This document shows, piece by piece, positions 34,308 through 43,512 of a stretch of DNA of 49,319 nt (its first letter is position 1; each line of letters opens with the position of its first letter). Below the pieces are notes generated by a model. The model saw only the letters and a program-made list of their open reading frames with translations, made no database searches and had not been told where the DNA came from. A program made the translations under genes and the position numbers. Source of the DNA: Nostoc sp. LEGE 12450 (lineage in GTDB: Bacteria; Cyanobacteriota; Cyanobacteriia; Cyanobacteriales; Nostocaceae); assembly GCF_015206895.1 (NCBI RefSeq), contig NZ_JADEXU010000047.1, forward strand, positions 1 through 49,319. The letters run 5' to 3'.

Positions 34308-36764
34308 TTATGATATTGGTGTTTGCACAGTAGTAGCTGTTGTGTTGACTGAAGGTGTAAACCCAGCCAGTTTACCCGACTTTTGGGGTACAAAGTCGGT
34401 TTGTTTGCTACCTTGAACCTCAGATAAGTAGCAATCTCGCACTGCTAACAACAAGCCTTTGATGACATCTGGTGCGCCTGTTTTAACTAAATCGTCTGCC
34501 TTTTTGAAAAAATGCGATCGCCATTTCCCATCGTTATTGCCATACAATTCGATTAAATACCAACCTGCAAGATACTCAGCTAAAGGGTCAAGACAAAAAC
34601 GAATTCTATCTTTAGCAGAACCGATAGTTTGAATCAGGTGCAAACGTTTTTCCAAATAATTGAGGTGTGCTTCGGGGTCATCAATACCCAAAGCTGCTAA
34701 TGCAGCAACCGCATCTGCACGCTTGGCGGTTCCTGGTTGATAACTTTGCTGCAAGCATTCCCAGGCGATGGTTTTGGCAATTTGATGAACAGTGCGGTCA
34801 TCAAATTGATTGTCTGTAACATCACGATTGAGTTCATTGATATAACCCAGCATCAAATTGGGAATATTCTCTGGCAACGCAGAAATATTAGATGTAACGT
34901 CTTTACTGGCGATTAACTGTTCAGCATAAAGTTTAGCCAGCAAGACAGTGATATTATTTTGACCGACCATCAGAGAAAGACGGTTACAAGCGTCAAAAAA
35001 TTCTTGGTCAGTAAAGCGATCGCGTTTACCTCGCTGCATGAGATAAGCTTCCATAAAGGACGATAGTTTATTCGCCTCAATCCGCAAAGGTTTAATTATC
35101 GTCTTATTAACCCGCCCCAGCTTTTCCTCAATTCGGGAAGTAATCACCAACGCATTCACCGGAAACTCTGGTGACTCCGGCTCAATTGCTTCTCGTGTAG
35201 TGGCATTCATTTCTGAGAACCGGTCTACAATCACTAGAATGCGTTTCTTTCTTAACAAACGTAACAGTAATTCTTGACAAATCGGCTCTGGCTCATCAAT
35301 TAAAGCTTGCAACTGTCCTCTGATGGCTTCTAAAAGCGGCGACTTACCTTCACTTATGCGAAATTCTTCTTCTAACAGCACAGGTAACATCAAATGTTTG
35401 CAGAGTTGTTGGTCTTCATCTTCAGCCATTGCCCATCCAGCTATTCGACACGCTAAACTGGTTTTACCTACACCCCCTTCCCCACCAATTACTAGGCAGC
35501 TACGTTGTTTCTCGAAAGTTGAGCGCAAATTCTCATTCATCAGTTGGGGAACTGTTGTACCATCCAGAACAACAGGAATGGGAATGTAAGAGGCGCGACT
35601 GCTAACTGTATCCTTTTTGGGAAATTGTTCGCGGGCTGCTTTGATATATTTAGCTACCCACGCATCTAATACTCTGGGATGGTAATGAAACCAGCCAACA
35701 AATAGCACATATCGCAGAGGTACATTAACGCTGATAAATGGGAGAGAAAAATCTGTGTAGGGTTTGAGGGCGTTATTAATTTTCAACAACCATAAAGGGG
35801 CTACCCGCAAGAGAATTAACCAAATAGAAGGCAATAAGATAAGGTAAGCGGCAATTCCCAAAAGTAATTTATGCTTAAATAGCGATTCTAGAACTCTATC
35901 AAAGAGGCGAGTTTCTTTTTCTGCTTTCAGGGCATTGAGAGGGCGACGTATCAGCCTAATGTCCGTCTCTGTGAATTTATCTTTGTATTTTTGTATAGTT
36001 GCCAATACTTGCTCAAAGTCTGAGATGACTTTCTGCAACTTGGAGGTAGGTAAAGCATTTGCTTTGTCCTGAAAGCCTGCCGCTATTCCTCCTAAACCTT
36101 TGACAGCACCTAAACGCACGTAAAACTGGTTATCATTCAACAGGGCAATTAAATTCGGGACAGAAGATACTGCTTCTGTACCCATTGCACCCAGAGCGTA
36201 AGCAGAATTGTAACGTACAGTGGGGTTCTTATCTTTTAAGGCAGCAGTTAATACTGGGACAGCTACTTTCGCTTCTACACCAATTTTTCTGAGTGCAGAA
36301 GGGACATAAATGCGAACGAATTGCTCCTTGTCTTGTAACGCCGCCATCAACGATGGAACTGCTGCTTTGGCTGCTGTCCCAATATTTCCTAAAGCTAAGG
36401 TGGCGTACAGGCGGACTTGTCCATCTTCATCTTGCAATGCCGCACTTAAGGCTGGAACTGCTGGTGCTGCTTCTGCACCCAAATCTCCTAAAACCGAAGC
36501 GGCGTGCCAGCGAAGATTAATATCCTGATTTTTCAAAGCTTCAATCAGAGACGGCACTGCTGCCGAACCGATATTAACTAATGCGTCTGCTGCAAGGCTT
36601 CTGATATGGGCATCGTTATCTATCAGCTTCTCAATCAGAGGAGCAATTTTGCTATCAGTAGTGATTTGCGCCCAACTATTGCTTGTGCATAGTAGGAACA
36701 GTGTCAGGCATAAGACAACTACCTTGAGCGCACTAAGTAATACTTGTCTGGTATGCTTTGTCAT
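34308..36764 (-). CDS. HEAT-repeat / transmembrane / NACHT-type ATPase
   Basis: About 818 residues from the ATG at 36764; a GTG at 36782 is also in frame. A signal-like hydrophobic segment (LKVVVLCLTLFLLCTSNSWA) is followed by six PBS-lyase-type HEAT repeats of about 36 residues (about 45-245). A long membrane segment follows (about 300-330, LLLGIAAYLILLPSIWLILL). Then a STAND/NACHT ATPase module has Walker A GGEGGVGKT (about residues 425-435), LVIVDRFSEM as Walker B and VITSR. The predicted topology puts HEAT repeats outside the cytoplasm and the ATPase inside, which would make it a receptor-like protein. HEAT repeats in such proteins usually sense ligands. No partner gene is obvious. Confidence 0.8.
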   Translation of the reverse strand: MTKHTRQVLLSALKVVVLCLTLFLLCTSNSWAQITTDSKIAPLIEKLIDNDAHIRSLAADALVNIGSAAVPSLIEALKNQDINLRWHAASVLGDLGAEAAPAVPALSAALQDEDGQVRLYATLALGNIGTAAKAAVPSLMAALQDKEQFVRIYVPSALRKIGVEAKVAVPVLTAALKDKNPTVRYNSAYALGAMGTEAVSSVPNLIALLNDNQFYVRLGAVKGLGGIAAGFQDKANALPTSKLQKVISDFEQVLATIQKYKDKFTETDIRLIRRPLNALKAEKETRLFDRVLESLFKHKLLLGIAAYLILLPSIWLILLRVAPLWLLKINNALKPYTDFSLPFISVNVPLRYVLFVGWFHYHPRVLDAWVAKYIKAAREQFPKKDTVSSRASYIPIPVVLDGTTVPQLMNENLRSTFEKQRSCLVIGGEGGVGKTSLACRIAGWAMAEDEDQQLCKHLMLPVLLEEEFRISEGKSPLLEAIRGQLQALIDEPEPICQELLLRLLRKKRILVIVDRFSEMNATTREAIEPESPEFPVNALVITSRIEEKLGRVNKTIIKPLRIEANKLSSFMEAYLMQRGKRDRFTDQEFFDACNRLSLMVGQNNITVLLAKLYAEQLIASKDVTSNISALPENIPNLMLGYINELNRDVTDNQFDDRTVHQIAKTIAWECLQQSYQPGTAKRADAVAALAALGIDDPEAHLNYLEKRLHLIQTIGSAKDRIRFCLDPLAEYLAGWYLIELYGNNDGKWRSHFFKKADDLVKTGAPDVIKGLLLAVRDCYLSEVQGSKQTDFVPQKSGKLAGFTPSVNTTATTVQTPIS

Positions 36765-36847
36765 TGAATCGGATTGAATCACCCGATGAACAACTCCAGT
36801 CAGAGAAACTATACCTAAGATTGTAATCTAACTGTCAATGTGGGTTA

Positions 36848-36942
36848 GCGATGTCTACGATGGTCACTGAGCTTGTCGTACCCCTCCGGGGAAGCAAGCT
36901 ACGCGCAGCGTCTCGTAGAGAAGTGCGGGCTACGCCTACGCA
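36848..36942. repeat. SDR-like repeat cluster
   Basis: It starts with GCGATGTCTACGATGG, then CCCCTCCGGGG with AAGCAAGCTACGCGCAGCG and TCTCGTAGAGA, and ends GGGCTACGCCTACGCAC. Several nested palindromes make a compact hairpin cluster. The central part is the same unit as at 40023 and in the T loop of Y RNA 2. Confidence 0.75.
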
Positions 36943-36952
36943 CTGGTTTGCC

Positions 36953-37080
36953 TCAAGCTTGATTAGCATTGGGATTTAAACGCATCATAATTTTCTCTGG
37001 TTCTGTTAAATTTTTAAATCCATAACGTCGATAAAGTCCATGAGCATCTTTTGTGCCTTGACAAAACACCTTGGTACAAG
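36953..37080 (-). pseudogene. Remnant of a GNAT acetyltransferase (C-terminus only)
   Basis: On the minus strand a short open stretch encodes FCQGTKDAHGLYRRYGF, then LTEPEKIMMRLNPN and a stop at 36953-36955. The TKDAHGLYxxYGF block is the C-terminal hallmark of a GNAT subfamily. The N-terminal two thirds, including the acetyl-CoA loop, are missing. The break lies next to an SDR cluster. Confidence 0.6.
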
Positions 37081-37270
37081 GAAGGTAAATATTGATGGTT
37101 ATAGGTAGCAATTACAAAATACAATTGCGGTTTACCACATCGTTAGTCGTCGCCAGAAAAGGCTATTACACCTGAACGCTTACGGCATTTATGGGGTGGT
37201 TAGTTACCGATTGAGAAAGCAATGCTGTTAAAATCTAGATAAGAATATTAATTATATAGAGCTAGAAAAT

Positions 37271-37528
37271 ATGTACATCCAAATTAAACCAGAACTAGAG
37301 CAATTTATTCAGGCACAGCTTGCAAGTGGTAGATTTACTAATGCAGATGATGTCATCAATGAAGCCTTTAAACTATTACAAGGAAGAGAGCAGCGACTTG
37401 AAGAATTACGGCAAAAAATTTCTGTAGGAACTGAACAAATTGCTAAGGGGCAAGTAACTGGCGGCGAAGTTGTATTCGCCAAATTACAAGAAAAAGTTTG
37501 TCTAATTGCTAAGGAGTCTGCTGAATGA
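37271..37528 (+). CDS. ParD-like antitoxin (ribbon-helix-helix)
   Basis: An 85-residue protein. The N-terminal half is the ribbon-helix-helix DNA-binding domain (MYIQIKPELEQFIQAQLASG, RFTNADDVINEAFKLLQ). The C-terminal half is the toxin-binding region typical of ParD. ParD represses its operon and neutralises ParE. Here it is followed, with an ATGA overlap, by a toxin gene that keeps only its first codons, so the antitoxin is an orphan in this locus. Confidence 0.85.
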   Translation: MYIQIKPELEQFIQAQLASGRFTNADDVINEAFKLLQGREQRLEELRQKISVGTEQIAKGQVTGGEVVFAKLQEKVCLIAKESAE

Positions 37529-37614
37529 GTAATTATTCATTTTCAGATGCAGCAATTCAATATTTAGATGAAATTATAGTATTTCAAAATGCTTTAATTA
37601 TGGAATTAGCATGA
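37525..37614 (+). pseudogene. Truncated ParE-like toxin
   Basis: A 29-codon frame overlaps the antitoxin stop by four bases (ATGA). It opens with MSNYSFSDAAIQYLDEI, which resembles the start of ParE toxins (MSNYxFSxxAxxDLxxI), then runs into unrelated sequence and stops at a TGA that overlaps the ATG of the metallophosphoesterase gene. Most of the toxin fold and its C-terminal active region are missing, so it should be inactive. Confidence 0.7.
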
Positions 37615-38354
37615 AAATTCACATATTAAGTGATTTGCATCTTGAATTTCAACCCTTTAATATTCCTGATATGAATACTGATATTGTTGTCTTAGCTGGA
37701 GATATTGATTTAAGAGAAAGAGGAATTAAATGGGCAATTCAAAACATTCCCAATAAACCAGTTATATATATATTAGGTAATCATGAATACTATGGAAGTG
37801 CTTATCCAAGGCTTGTTGAGAAGCTGAAAGATTATTCATTAGGAACTAATGTTCATGTTCTAGAGAATGATTTAGTTACCATTGAGGGTGTAAATTTTTT
37901 AGGTTGTACTTTATGGACTGATTTTAAACTGTTTGGTGAGCCACGTATAGCAGGTGTAGAAGCTAGTCAAGTCATGAACGATTACAAGAAAATTAGATTA
38001 AGTCCTCAATACTCAAAGTTAAGAACTATTGACACAGCGCTAATTTGTAAAAAATCAGTTAATTGGTTAAAAAATACATTATCTGGCTTGTCTGGTAAAA
38101 CTGTAATTATTAGTCATCATGCTCCTAGTGTAAAGTCTATACCTTTTCAATATAAAGAAGATATTTTAAGTGCTGCTTATGCTTCAAGTCTTGATACTTT
38201 AGTTGAGGAGTCTGGAGCATTATTATGGATTCATGGCCACATTCACCATCAATTAGATTATCAAATCGGTTTAACTCGCGTTATTTGTAATCCGCGTGGT
38301 TATCCAAATGAGCCAAATAATTACTTTAATCCAGGATTATCAGTGGAGATTTAA
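37611..38354 (+). CDS. Calcineurin-like metallophosphoesterase
   Basis: A 247-residue protein with all five metal-binding motifs: SDLHLEF (Asp8, His10), LAGDID, LGNHEYYG, ISHHAPS and IHGHIHH. These enzymes cleave phosphoesters, and the substrate here is unknown. The ATG overlaps the stop of the ParE remnant by four bases (ATGA), so the gene is now placed in the toxin-antitoxin transcript. This looks like a deletion that joined two loci. Confidence 0.88.
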   Translation: MKIHILSDLHLEFQPFNIPDMNTDIVVLAGDIDLRERGIKWAIQNIPNKPVIYILGNHEYYGSAYPRLVEKLKDYSLGTNVHVLENDLVTIEGVNFLGCTLWTDFKLFGEPRIAGVEASQVMNDYKKIRLSPQYSKLRTIDTALICKKSVNWLKNTLSGLSGKTVIISHHAPSVKSIPFQYKEDILSAAYASSLDTLVEESGALLWIHGHIHHQLDYQIGLTRVICNPRGYPNEPNNYFNPGLSVEI

Positions 38355-38367
38355 TAAATAGTTCAGG

Positions 38368-38395
38368 AGGTAGGAAAAACCCGCTTTCTACCTCA
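38368..38395 (+). terminator. Possible hairpin terminator after the metallophosphoesterase gene
   Basis: GAGGTA (38368-38373) pairs with TACCTC (38390-38395), and the stem continues with GAAA/TTTC around a bulged G. There is no clear T tract after it, so it is marked as weak. Confidence 0.35.
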
Positions 38396-38493
38396 ATACA
38401 GTTCAGTTAAAATGATGAAAATACTGAACCATTAGCTGGATAACAGAGGCTATATTCAGCATTCAATGATATGCGTTCATATAGTTATTGATT

Positions 38494-39939
38494 ATGAATC
38501 AGCCTACAACAAAATCTTGGCAAGAAGTCCGCGCTGCTTTCAAACAAATCTGGGGTTATGAAGATTTCCGCCCACCACAGGGAGAAATTGTCAATAATTT
38601 ATTGTCACAGAAAGATGCGCTGATTATTATGCCTACAGGTGGCGGAAAGTCGATTTGTTTTCAACTTCCCGCACTGCTACAAACAGGATTAACCTTGGTA
38701 GTTTCGCCCTTAGTAGCGTTGATGGAAAACCAAGTTCAGGAATTACTGCAAAGCGGTCAAAAAGCAGCACTTTTGCATAGTGAATTATCTTCATCTCAAC
38801 GCCGTACAACTCTGCAAGCTTTAGAACGTCAACAGCTAAGATTACTGTATTTATCGCCAGAAACTTTACTCAGTCCGCCAGTGTGGGAAAAATTATGTCA
38901 ACCGCAATTGCAAATTAATGGTTTGATTTTGGATGAAGCTCATTGTTTAGTGCAGTGGGGTGATACTTTTCGCCCAGCTTATCGCAGATTAGGGGCGGTG
39001 CGTCCGGCATTGCTCAAATCAAAACCACCAGGAACAAAAATTAGCATCGCCGCTTTTACTGCTACTGCTGACCCCTCAGCCCAAAAAATTATTCAAACAG
39101 TTTTACAATTACAGCAACCAGAGATTTTCCGCTTGAATCCTTACCGTCCGAACTTGCATCCCAGCGTTCGCATCGCTTGGACACCACGAGGTAGGAAACA
39201 ACAATTATTAAAGTTTATTCAAAATAGACCGCAACAATCGGGATTAGTTTATGTTCGCACTCGGAGAGATAGCGAAGATTTAGCTGAATGGTTAGCAGAG
39301 ATGGGTTACGCTACAGCTAGCTATCATGCGGGATTGGGTGCAACTGAACGCCGTGAAGTAGAAGCAAGATGGTTAAGTAGCAAAATCCCCTTTGTGGTTT
39401 GCACCTGTGCGTTTGGTATGGGGATAAATAAAAGTGACGTTCGCTGGGTAGCACATTTTCACGCGCCGCATCTGCTATCTGAATATGTGCAAGAAATTGG
39501 CCGCGCTGGAAGGGATGGGAAACCAGCAGAAGCGTTGACATTGGTAAGTGAACCTACGGGGTGGTTAGATTCAGGAGATAAGCAAAGACAGGAGTTTTTT
39601 CAAGAACAAATGCGATCGCAACAACAAATAGCGCAGCAACTTGTGAAAAAATTACCGAAACAGGGAGAAGTGAATGCAGTAACCAGACAATTTCCCGAAG
39701 GTGCAACGGCGCTAGCTTTACTCCATAGCAACGGTCAGCTAAACTGGCTTGATCCTTTCCATTACACCATTGGGCAAAAAGCGGGAAATCAGCCACCGAC
39801 GCAATTACACGCCGCTAAACAGATGCAGCAATATCTAACAACTAAGCAGTGTCGTTGGCAGTTTTTGTTAAATGCCTTTGGTTTTGACAAAGAAGCCGCT
39901 AACCTGCGTTGCGGACATTGCGACAATTGCCGTCAATGA
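38494..39939 (+). CDS. RecQ-family ATP-dependent DNA helicase, short form
   Basis: About 481 residues from the ATG at 38494, with a TTG two codons upstream. The helicase core has the Q-motif-like FRPPQGEIV, Walker A MPTGGGKS, LILDEAHCLVQWG (DEAH), SIAAFTATA, and motif VI QEIGRAGRDG. A RecQ-type zinc-binding end follows with Cys residues in KQCRW and CGHCDNC, then the chain stops. There is no winged-helix (RQC) or HRDC domain. The protein should unwind DNA 3'-5' in repair or recombination, but partner-binding functions are missing. Confidence 0.9.
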   Translation: MNQPTTKSWQEVRAAFKQIWGYEDFRPPQGEIVNNLLSQKDALIIMPTGGGKSICFQLPALLQTGLTLVVSPLVALMENQVQELLQSGQKAALLHSELSSSQRRTTLQALERQQLRLLYLSPETLLSPPVWEKLCQPQLQINGLILDEAHCLVQWGDTFRPAYRRLGAVRPALLKSKPPGTKISIAAFTATADPSAQKIIQTVLQLQQPEIFRLNPYRPNLHPSVRIAWTPRGRKQQLLKFIQNRPQQSGLVYVRTRRDSEDLAEWLAEMGYATASYHAGLGATERREVEARWLSSKIPFVVCTCAFGMGINKSDVRWVAHFHAPHLLSEYVQEIGRAGRDGKPAEALTLVSEPTGWLDSGDKQRQEFFQEQMRSQQQIAQQLVKKLPKQGEVNAVTRQFPEGATALALLHSNGQLNWLDPFHYTIGQKAGNQPPTQLHAAKQMQQYLTTKQCRWQFLLNAFGFDKEAANLRCGHCDNCRQ

Positions 39940-40343
39940 GTATCAAAGGGAGCATCCCAAATGTACAAGTTTATTTTTATACGGTATTTGGACTTACGGC
40001 GGAGAATGAAATAACGAACCGCATACCCCTTCGGGGAAGCAAGCTACGCGCAGCGTCTCGTTAGAGAAGGACGCGTACTCCTACGATGAAGCAAGCTACG
40101 CGTAGCGTCTCGAAGAGAAGAACGCAAAGGAAAGAAGTTTGTACAGGGTTTGCTGTGTCTTTTGGCAAAATTGGAAAGACGCAAAGGAAAAGATAAATAA
40201 TTTTATAGCGCGACAGTGAGTAAATTAAAACTTTTTTCTTTCCCCTGCTCCCCTAAATATTCTCTAGCTAGATTCATCCAATAGGATGAATTGTCATTTT
40301 CACCACCAAGTGACAATAGGGTAGTCAAGTAGAGGATAAAAAT
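39940..40343. other. Intergenic region with SDR repeats
   Basis: About 400 bases before the S9 peptidase gene. The region 40023-40123 is made of SDR-like palindromes, and 40124-40200 has a duplicated fragment 'acgcaaaggaaa' at about 40122 and 40180. The last 100 bases should contain the promoter of the peptidase gene. No gene or RNA was recognised. Confidence 0.55.
40023..40123. repeat. SDR-like repeat cluster, two units
   Basis: Two related units occur: CCCCTTCGGGG with AAGCAAGCTACGCGCAGCG and TCTCGTTAGAGA, then GATGAAGCAAGCTACGCGTA with GCGTCTCGAAGAGA. Each contains AAGCAAGCTACGCG and a TCTCG-AGAGA palindrome. Confidence 0.75.
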
Positions 40344-42230
40344 ATGTCATCTGCTCAAGCGCCCTCGCTACCACCGTTGATTCCGCGCGAAATCCTGTTT
40401 GGGAATCCCGAAAAAACTAGCCCACAACTCTCGCCTGATGGCAAGTACTTGGCATATATCGCCCCTGATGAGAAAAATGTCTTGCAGGTATGGTTGCGAA
40501 CGATAGGACAAGAAGATGACCAGATACTAACTGTCGATAAAAAGCGCGGTATCCGCATTTTCTTCTGGACTTATAACGCCGACCAGTTAATTTATATGCA
40601 AGACTCGGATGGCGACGAGAACTATCATCTTCACTTGGTTAATATTCACTCCAAGATTGTGCGTGACTTAACGCCATTCCAGGGCGTGAAAGCCGAACTT
40701 GTGGAACTGGAACCTAAATTTCCAGATCAAGTGCTGGTAGCGTTGAACTTGAACAATCCTCAAAAGTTTGACGTTTACCGCATCAACCTTAAAAATGGTG
40801 CGGTTGAGTTCGACACTGATAACCCCGGTAACATTATCAGTTGGACATCTGATGCTGAGTTCCAAATACGTGCAGCAACAGCTAGTACACGCGATGGTGG
40901 TTACGACCTCTTATTGCAGAAACCAGATAAACAGTGGGAAATTCTCCGTCACTGGGGAGCAGAAGAAGAAGGGAATTCTGTTAGCTTCTCAGATGATGGT
41001 AAAACCCTTTATATTCAAGGGAATCATGATGCTAACGCCAAACGTCTGCTAGCTGTTGACCTAGATAGCCGTCAAGAAACCGTTATTGCTGAAGATGAAC
41101 AGTATGATGTCGTGGGGATAATTATTCACCCATTGACGCGAGTTATTCAAGCAGTTTCTTTCTACAAAGATAAACAAGAATGGCAGGTAATCGATCGCAG
41201 TATCGCCGCAGATTTTGAGGAAATCGCTAAGGTGCGTCCTGGAGAATTCTCTATAATTAGCCGTGACTTGGAAGATAAAACCTGGCTAGTAGCTTATAGA
41301 ACTGACGATGGGCCAGTTTATTACTATGCCTACAACCGAGAGTCCAAAACTAGCACTTTCCTTTTTAGCAACCAACCCAAACTCGAAGCGTTGCAGTTAG
41401 CTTCAATGCAACCAATTTCCTACGAAGCGCGGGATGGCTTAACTATCCACAGTTACTTGACAACCCCTGTGGGAATACCTTCGCAGAATCTCCCAACAGT
41501 ACTGCTGGTTCACGGTGGCCCTTGGGCGCGGGATACTTGGGGTTTAGATCCCCAAGCGCAATGGCTAGCGAACCGGGGTTATGCCGTTCTGCAAGTGAAC
41601 TTTCGCGGTTCCACTGGCTACGGTAAAGCATTTTTGAATGCTGGGAATCGGGAATGGGCTGGCAAAATGCACGATGACTTGATTGACAGCGTTAACTGGC
41701 TGGTGGAACAAGGCATTTCTGATCCGCAAAAGATTGCGATTATGGGCGGTTCTTATGGAGGTTACGCCACTCTAGTAGGATTAACTTTTACACCAGAAAT
41801 ATTTGCGGCTGGTGTGGATATTGTCGGGCCAAGTAGCCTGATTACTCTGATAGAAACTATACCGCCTTATTGGGAACCATTGAAGGCAATGCTTTCTCAT
41901 CGTGTCGGTAACTTGGAGACAGAAGAGGAATTTCTGAAATCGCGATCGCCTTTATTCTTTGTTGACCGAATTCAAAAACCTTTACTCATCGGTCAAGGTG
42001 CAAACGATCCGCGAGTGAAACAATCAGAAAGCGATCAAATTGTCAACGCAATGCAACAAGCTGGTTTACCAGTGCAATATGTACTTTACACAGATGAAGG
42101 ACATGGTTTTGCCAGACCAGAAAATCGCTTGCACTTTTTTGCGATCGCAGAAGAGTTTCTCGCCAAATACTTAGGCGGTAGATTTGAACCTTTGGCAGAT
42201 ATTCCAGGTCATTCAGGAATAATTAGATAA
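40344..42230 (+). CDS. S9 family serine peptidase (acylaminoacyl/prolyl oligopeptidase type)
   Basis: A 628-residue cytoplasmic peptidase. The N-terminal half (about 15-355) forms a beta-propeller of repeats such as PQLSPDGKYLAYIAPD and SFSDDGKTLYIQG. The C-terminal alpha/beta-hydrolase domain carries the triad Ser470 in GGSYGGY, Asp555 in NDPRVK, and His587 in EGHGF. HGGPWARD supplies the oxyanion strand. It cleaves short peptides or acylated amino acids, but the exact substrate is unknown. A good terminator follows. Confidence 0.93.
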   Translation: MSSAQAPSLPPLIPREILFGNPEKTSPQLSPDGKYLAYIAPDEKNVLQVWLRTIGQEDDQILTVDKKRGIRIFFWTYNADQLIYMQDSDGDENYHLHLVNIHSKIVRDLTPFQGVKAELVELEPKFPDQVLVALNLNNPQKFDVYRINLKNGAVEFDTDNPGNIISWTSDAEFQIRAATASTRDGGYDLLLQKPDKQWEILRHWGAEEEGNSVSFSDDGKTLYIQGNHDANAKRLLAVDLDSRQETVIAEDEQYDVVGIIIHPLTRVIQAVSFYKDKQEWQVIDRSIAADFEEIAKVRPGEFSIISRDLEDKTWLVAYRTDDGPVYYYAYNRESKTSTFLFSNQPKLEALQLASMQPISYEARDGLTIHSYLTTPVGIPSQNLPTVLLVHGGPWARDTWGLDPQAQWLANRGYAVLQVNFRGSTGYGKAFLNAGNREWAGKMHDDLIDSVNWLVEQGISDPQKIAIMGGSYGGYATLVGLTFTPEIFAAGVDIVGPSSLITLIETIPPYWEPLKAMLSHRVGNLETEEEFLKSRSPLFFVDRIQKPLLIGQGANDPRVKQSESDQIVNAMQQAGLPVQYVLYTDEGHGFARPENRLHFFAIAEEFLAKYLGGRFEPLADIPGHSGIIR

Positions 42231-42240
42231 AGTTTCAAAA

Positions 42241-42280
42241 TGGTGGTTAGTGTGATTCACCAACCACCTTAATATTTTTA
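42241..42280 (+). terminator. Intrinsic terminator after the S9 peptidase gene
   Basis: GGTGGTT-A-GTG (42242-42252) pairs with CAC-C-AACCACC (42258-42268) with one mismatch and a 5-base loop, followed by a T-rich run (TTAATATTTTT). Confidence 0.8.
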
Positions 42281-42411
42281 ATTACAGATGGATGTATTAA
42301 CTTATCAGGTATTCGGTTTCGCTCAATGTATTCATTAATCTGGGCTTGATGATTAAGATACAAACCCAAGTCGCTATACTTTGCTAGGTTTTAACTTCGT
42401 TGACATTAAAC

Positions 42412-43431
42412 TTATGGGCAAATTTGAGAAAAAGTCAAGTTTTTAATGGTAGATTTTGTATAAACTCTTACTGCTAACTCTTCGGGTTGTCCTAGACAAT
42501 CACCATAACATCCGTTAACAAAAGCAGTCCCCCGATCTCCAACTAACTCAAGAACAAAACGACCAGCTTCTCCTCCAGCAGAAAAATCAGTTTGCTGATA
42601 GTGTCTACCTTCTGCAAACCCCTGTGTTTGTATATGACCGATATGATTTTTGAGTTGTTTGCACTCATTCAATTGAGTAATTGCTTGTTTGTAATAAGAT
42701 TTATACTCTCTAAAACCTAGATAATTTCTATATTCAATTGGTATAATTAATCCTGGAGTTAATTTTGTAGTACAAGCTATACAGTAAGAAATTAAAATTA
42801 CTATCAATAATGGAAGTATATTTTTTAAAATATGCTGGTCGCGATGTTTTTTTTGATTTTGGATTGTACAAGATATATAAATACAACCAATAGGTAATAT
42901 TAGTAAAAAGCTACAAAGTAGATTAATTATAATAAATATATCTGTATATATCAATTTAGATGTGACTTTAAATGGGTTCCTCGGTGAATTTGCTTTTGTT
43001 AAAATACTATCAATCGTCAAAGTTATAATTAGAATTATTGGAGATATAAACAGAAAAGCAGTCAGTAAATATAAAAATATAATAATGCTATTAGTATTAA
43101 TAGGTAGAATTATTAAATTAAGAATGCAACCTAGAAGTGCAGCAATAATAATTGCGGAAAAAGAAAAGTCCTCACGCTTATCACTAAAAGCTACAATAGT
43201 CGCTGTACTGCAACATAGAGCAACAAATAATGCCATAGAAAAACTAAAAGGAAAATCGCCTGGGTTATCTAACCAAACTCCAACAAAATCATCTCTGAAA
43301 ATAATATTTGGCAATGCTAATAAAATCAGAAATGGCAAACTAAACAGAAAGATTAAACTAGTAATAGCTGTAGCTGATGTTTTAGAGTTTAAATAGTTAT
43401 AACTTTTCTGCATTTTAAATTTTTTATCCAT
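42412..43431 (-). CDS. Multi-pass membrane protein with type IV pilin-like C-terminal region
   Basis: A 339-residue protein with about six membrane helices in residues 15-225, separated by short charged loops and containing many Ile/Leu residues. The C-terminal 110 residues (from about EYRNYLGFREYKSYYKQAIT) are soluble and resemble the globular part of cyanobacterial pilin-like proteins (SAGGEAGRFVLELVGDRGTAFVNGCYG). There is no prepilin peptidase site, so it is not a pilin itself. Function unknown. Codon use is AT-rich. Confidence 0.6.
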   Translation of the reverse strand: MDKKFKMQKSYNYLNSKTSATAITSLIFLFSLPFLILLALPNIIFRDDFVGVWLDNPGDFPFSFSMALFVALCCSTATIVAFSDKREDFSFSAIIIAALLGCILNLIILPINTNSIIIFLYLLTAFLFISPIILIITLTIDSILTKANSPRNPFKVTSKLIYTDIFIIINLLCSFLLILPIGCIYISCTIQNQKKHRDQHILKNILPLLIVILISYCIACTTKLTPGLIIPIEYRNYLGFREYKSYYKQAITQLNECKQLKNHIGHIQTQGFAEGRHYQQTDFSAGGEAGRFVLELVGDRGTAFVNGCYGDCLGQPEELAVRVYTKSTIKNLTFSQICP

Positions 43432-43512
43432 AAGAGTTAATTAAAATGCTTAACTAGGAAATAGGAAATAGCAAATAAATTACCGGTCGTATGTCTTTCT
43501 TTTAAATTTTTA

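Larger units (their letters stand above)
36783..37270. other. Intergenic region with SDR repeat and acetyltransferase remnant
   Basis: Between the NACHT ATPase gene and the ParD gene. It contains a long SDR-like repeat cluster (36848-36942) and directly beside it a GNAT C-terminal fragment on the minus strand (36953-37080). The remaining 190 bases are AT-rich and presumably hold the antitoxin promoter. Confidence 0.6.

Noticed and set aside
37081..37200. A second gene remnant after the GNAT fragment
   Set aside because: A short stretch reads like ITPERLRHLWGG in one frame, but it is too short and isolated to assign to any family.
42962..43396. A 144-residue open frame opposite the membrane protein gene
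   Set aside because: It is the antisense of hydrophobic, AT-rich codons and shows no domain or start signal. The minus-strand protein has coherent membrane helices.
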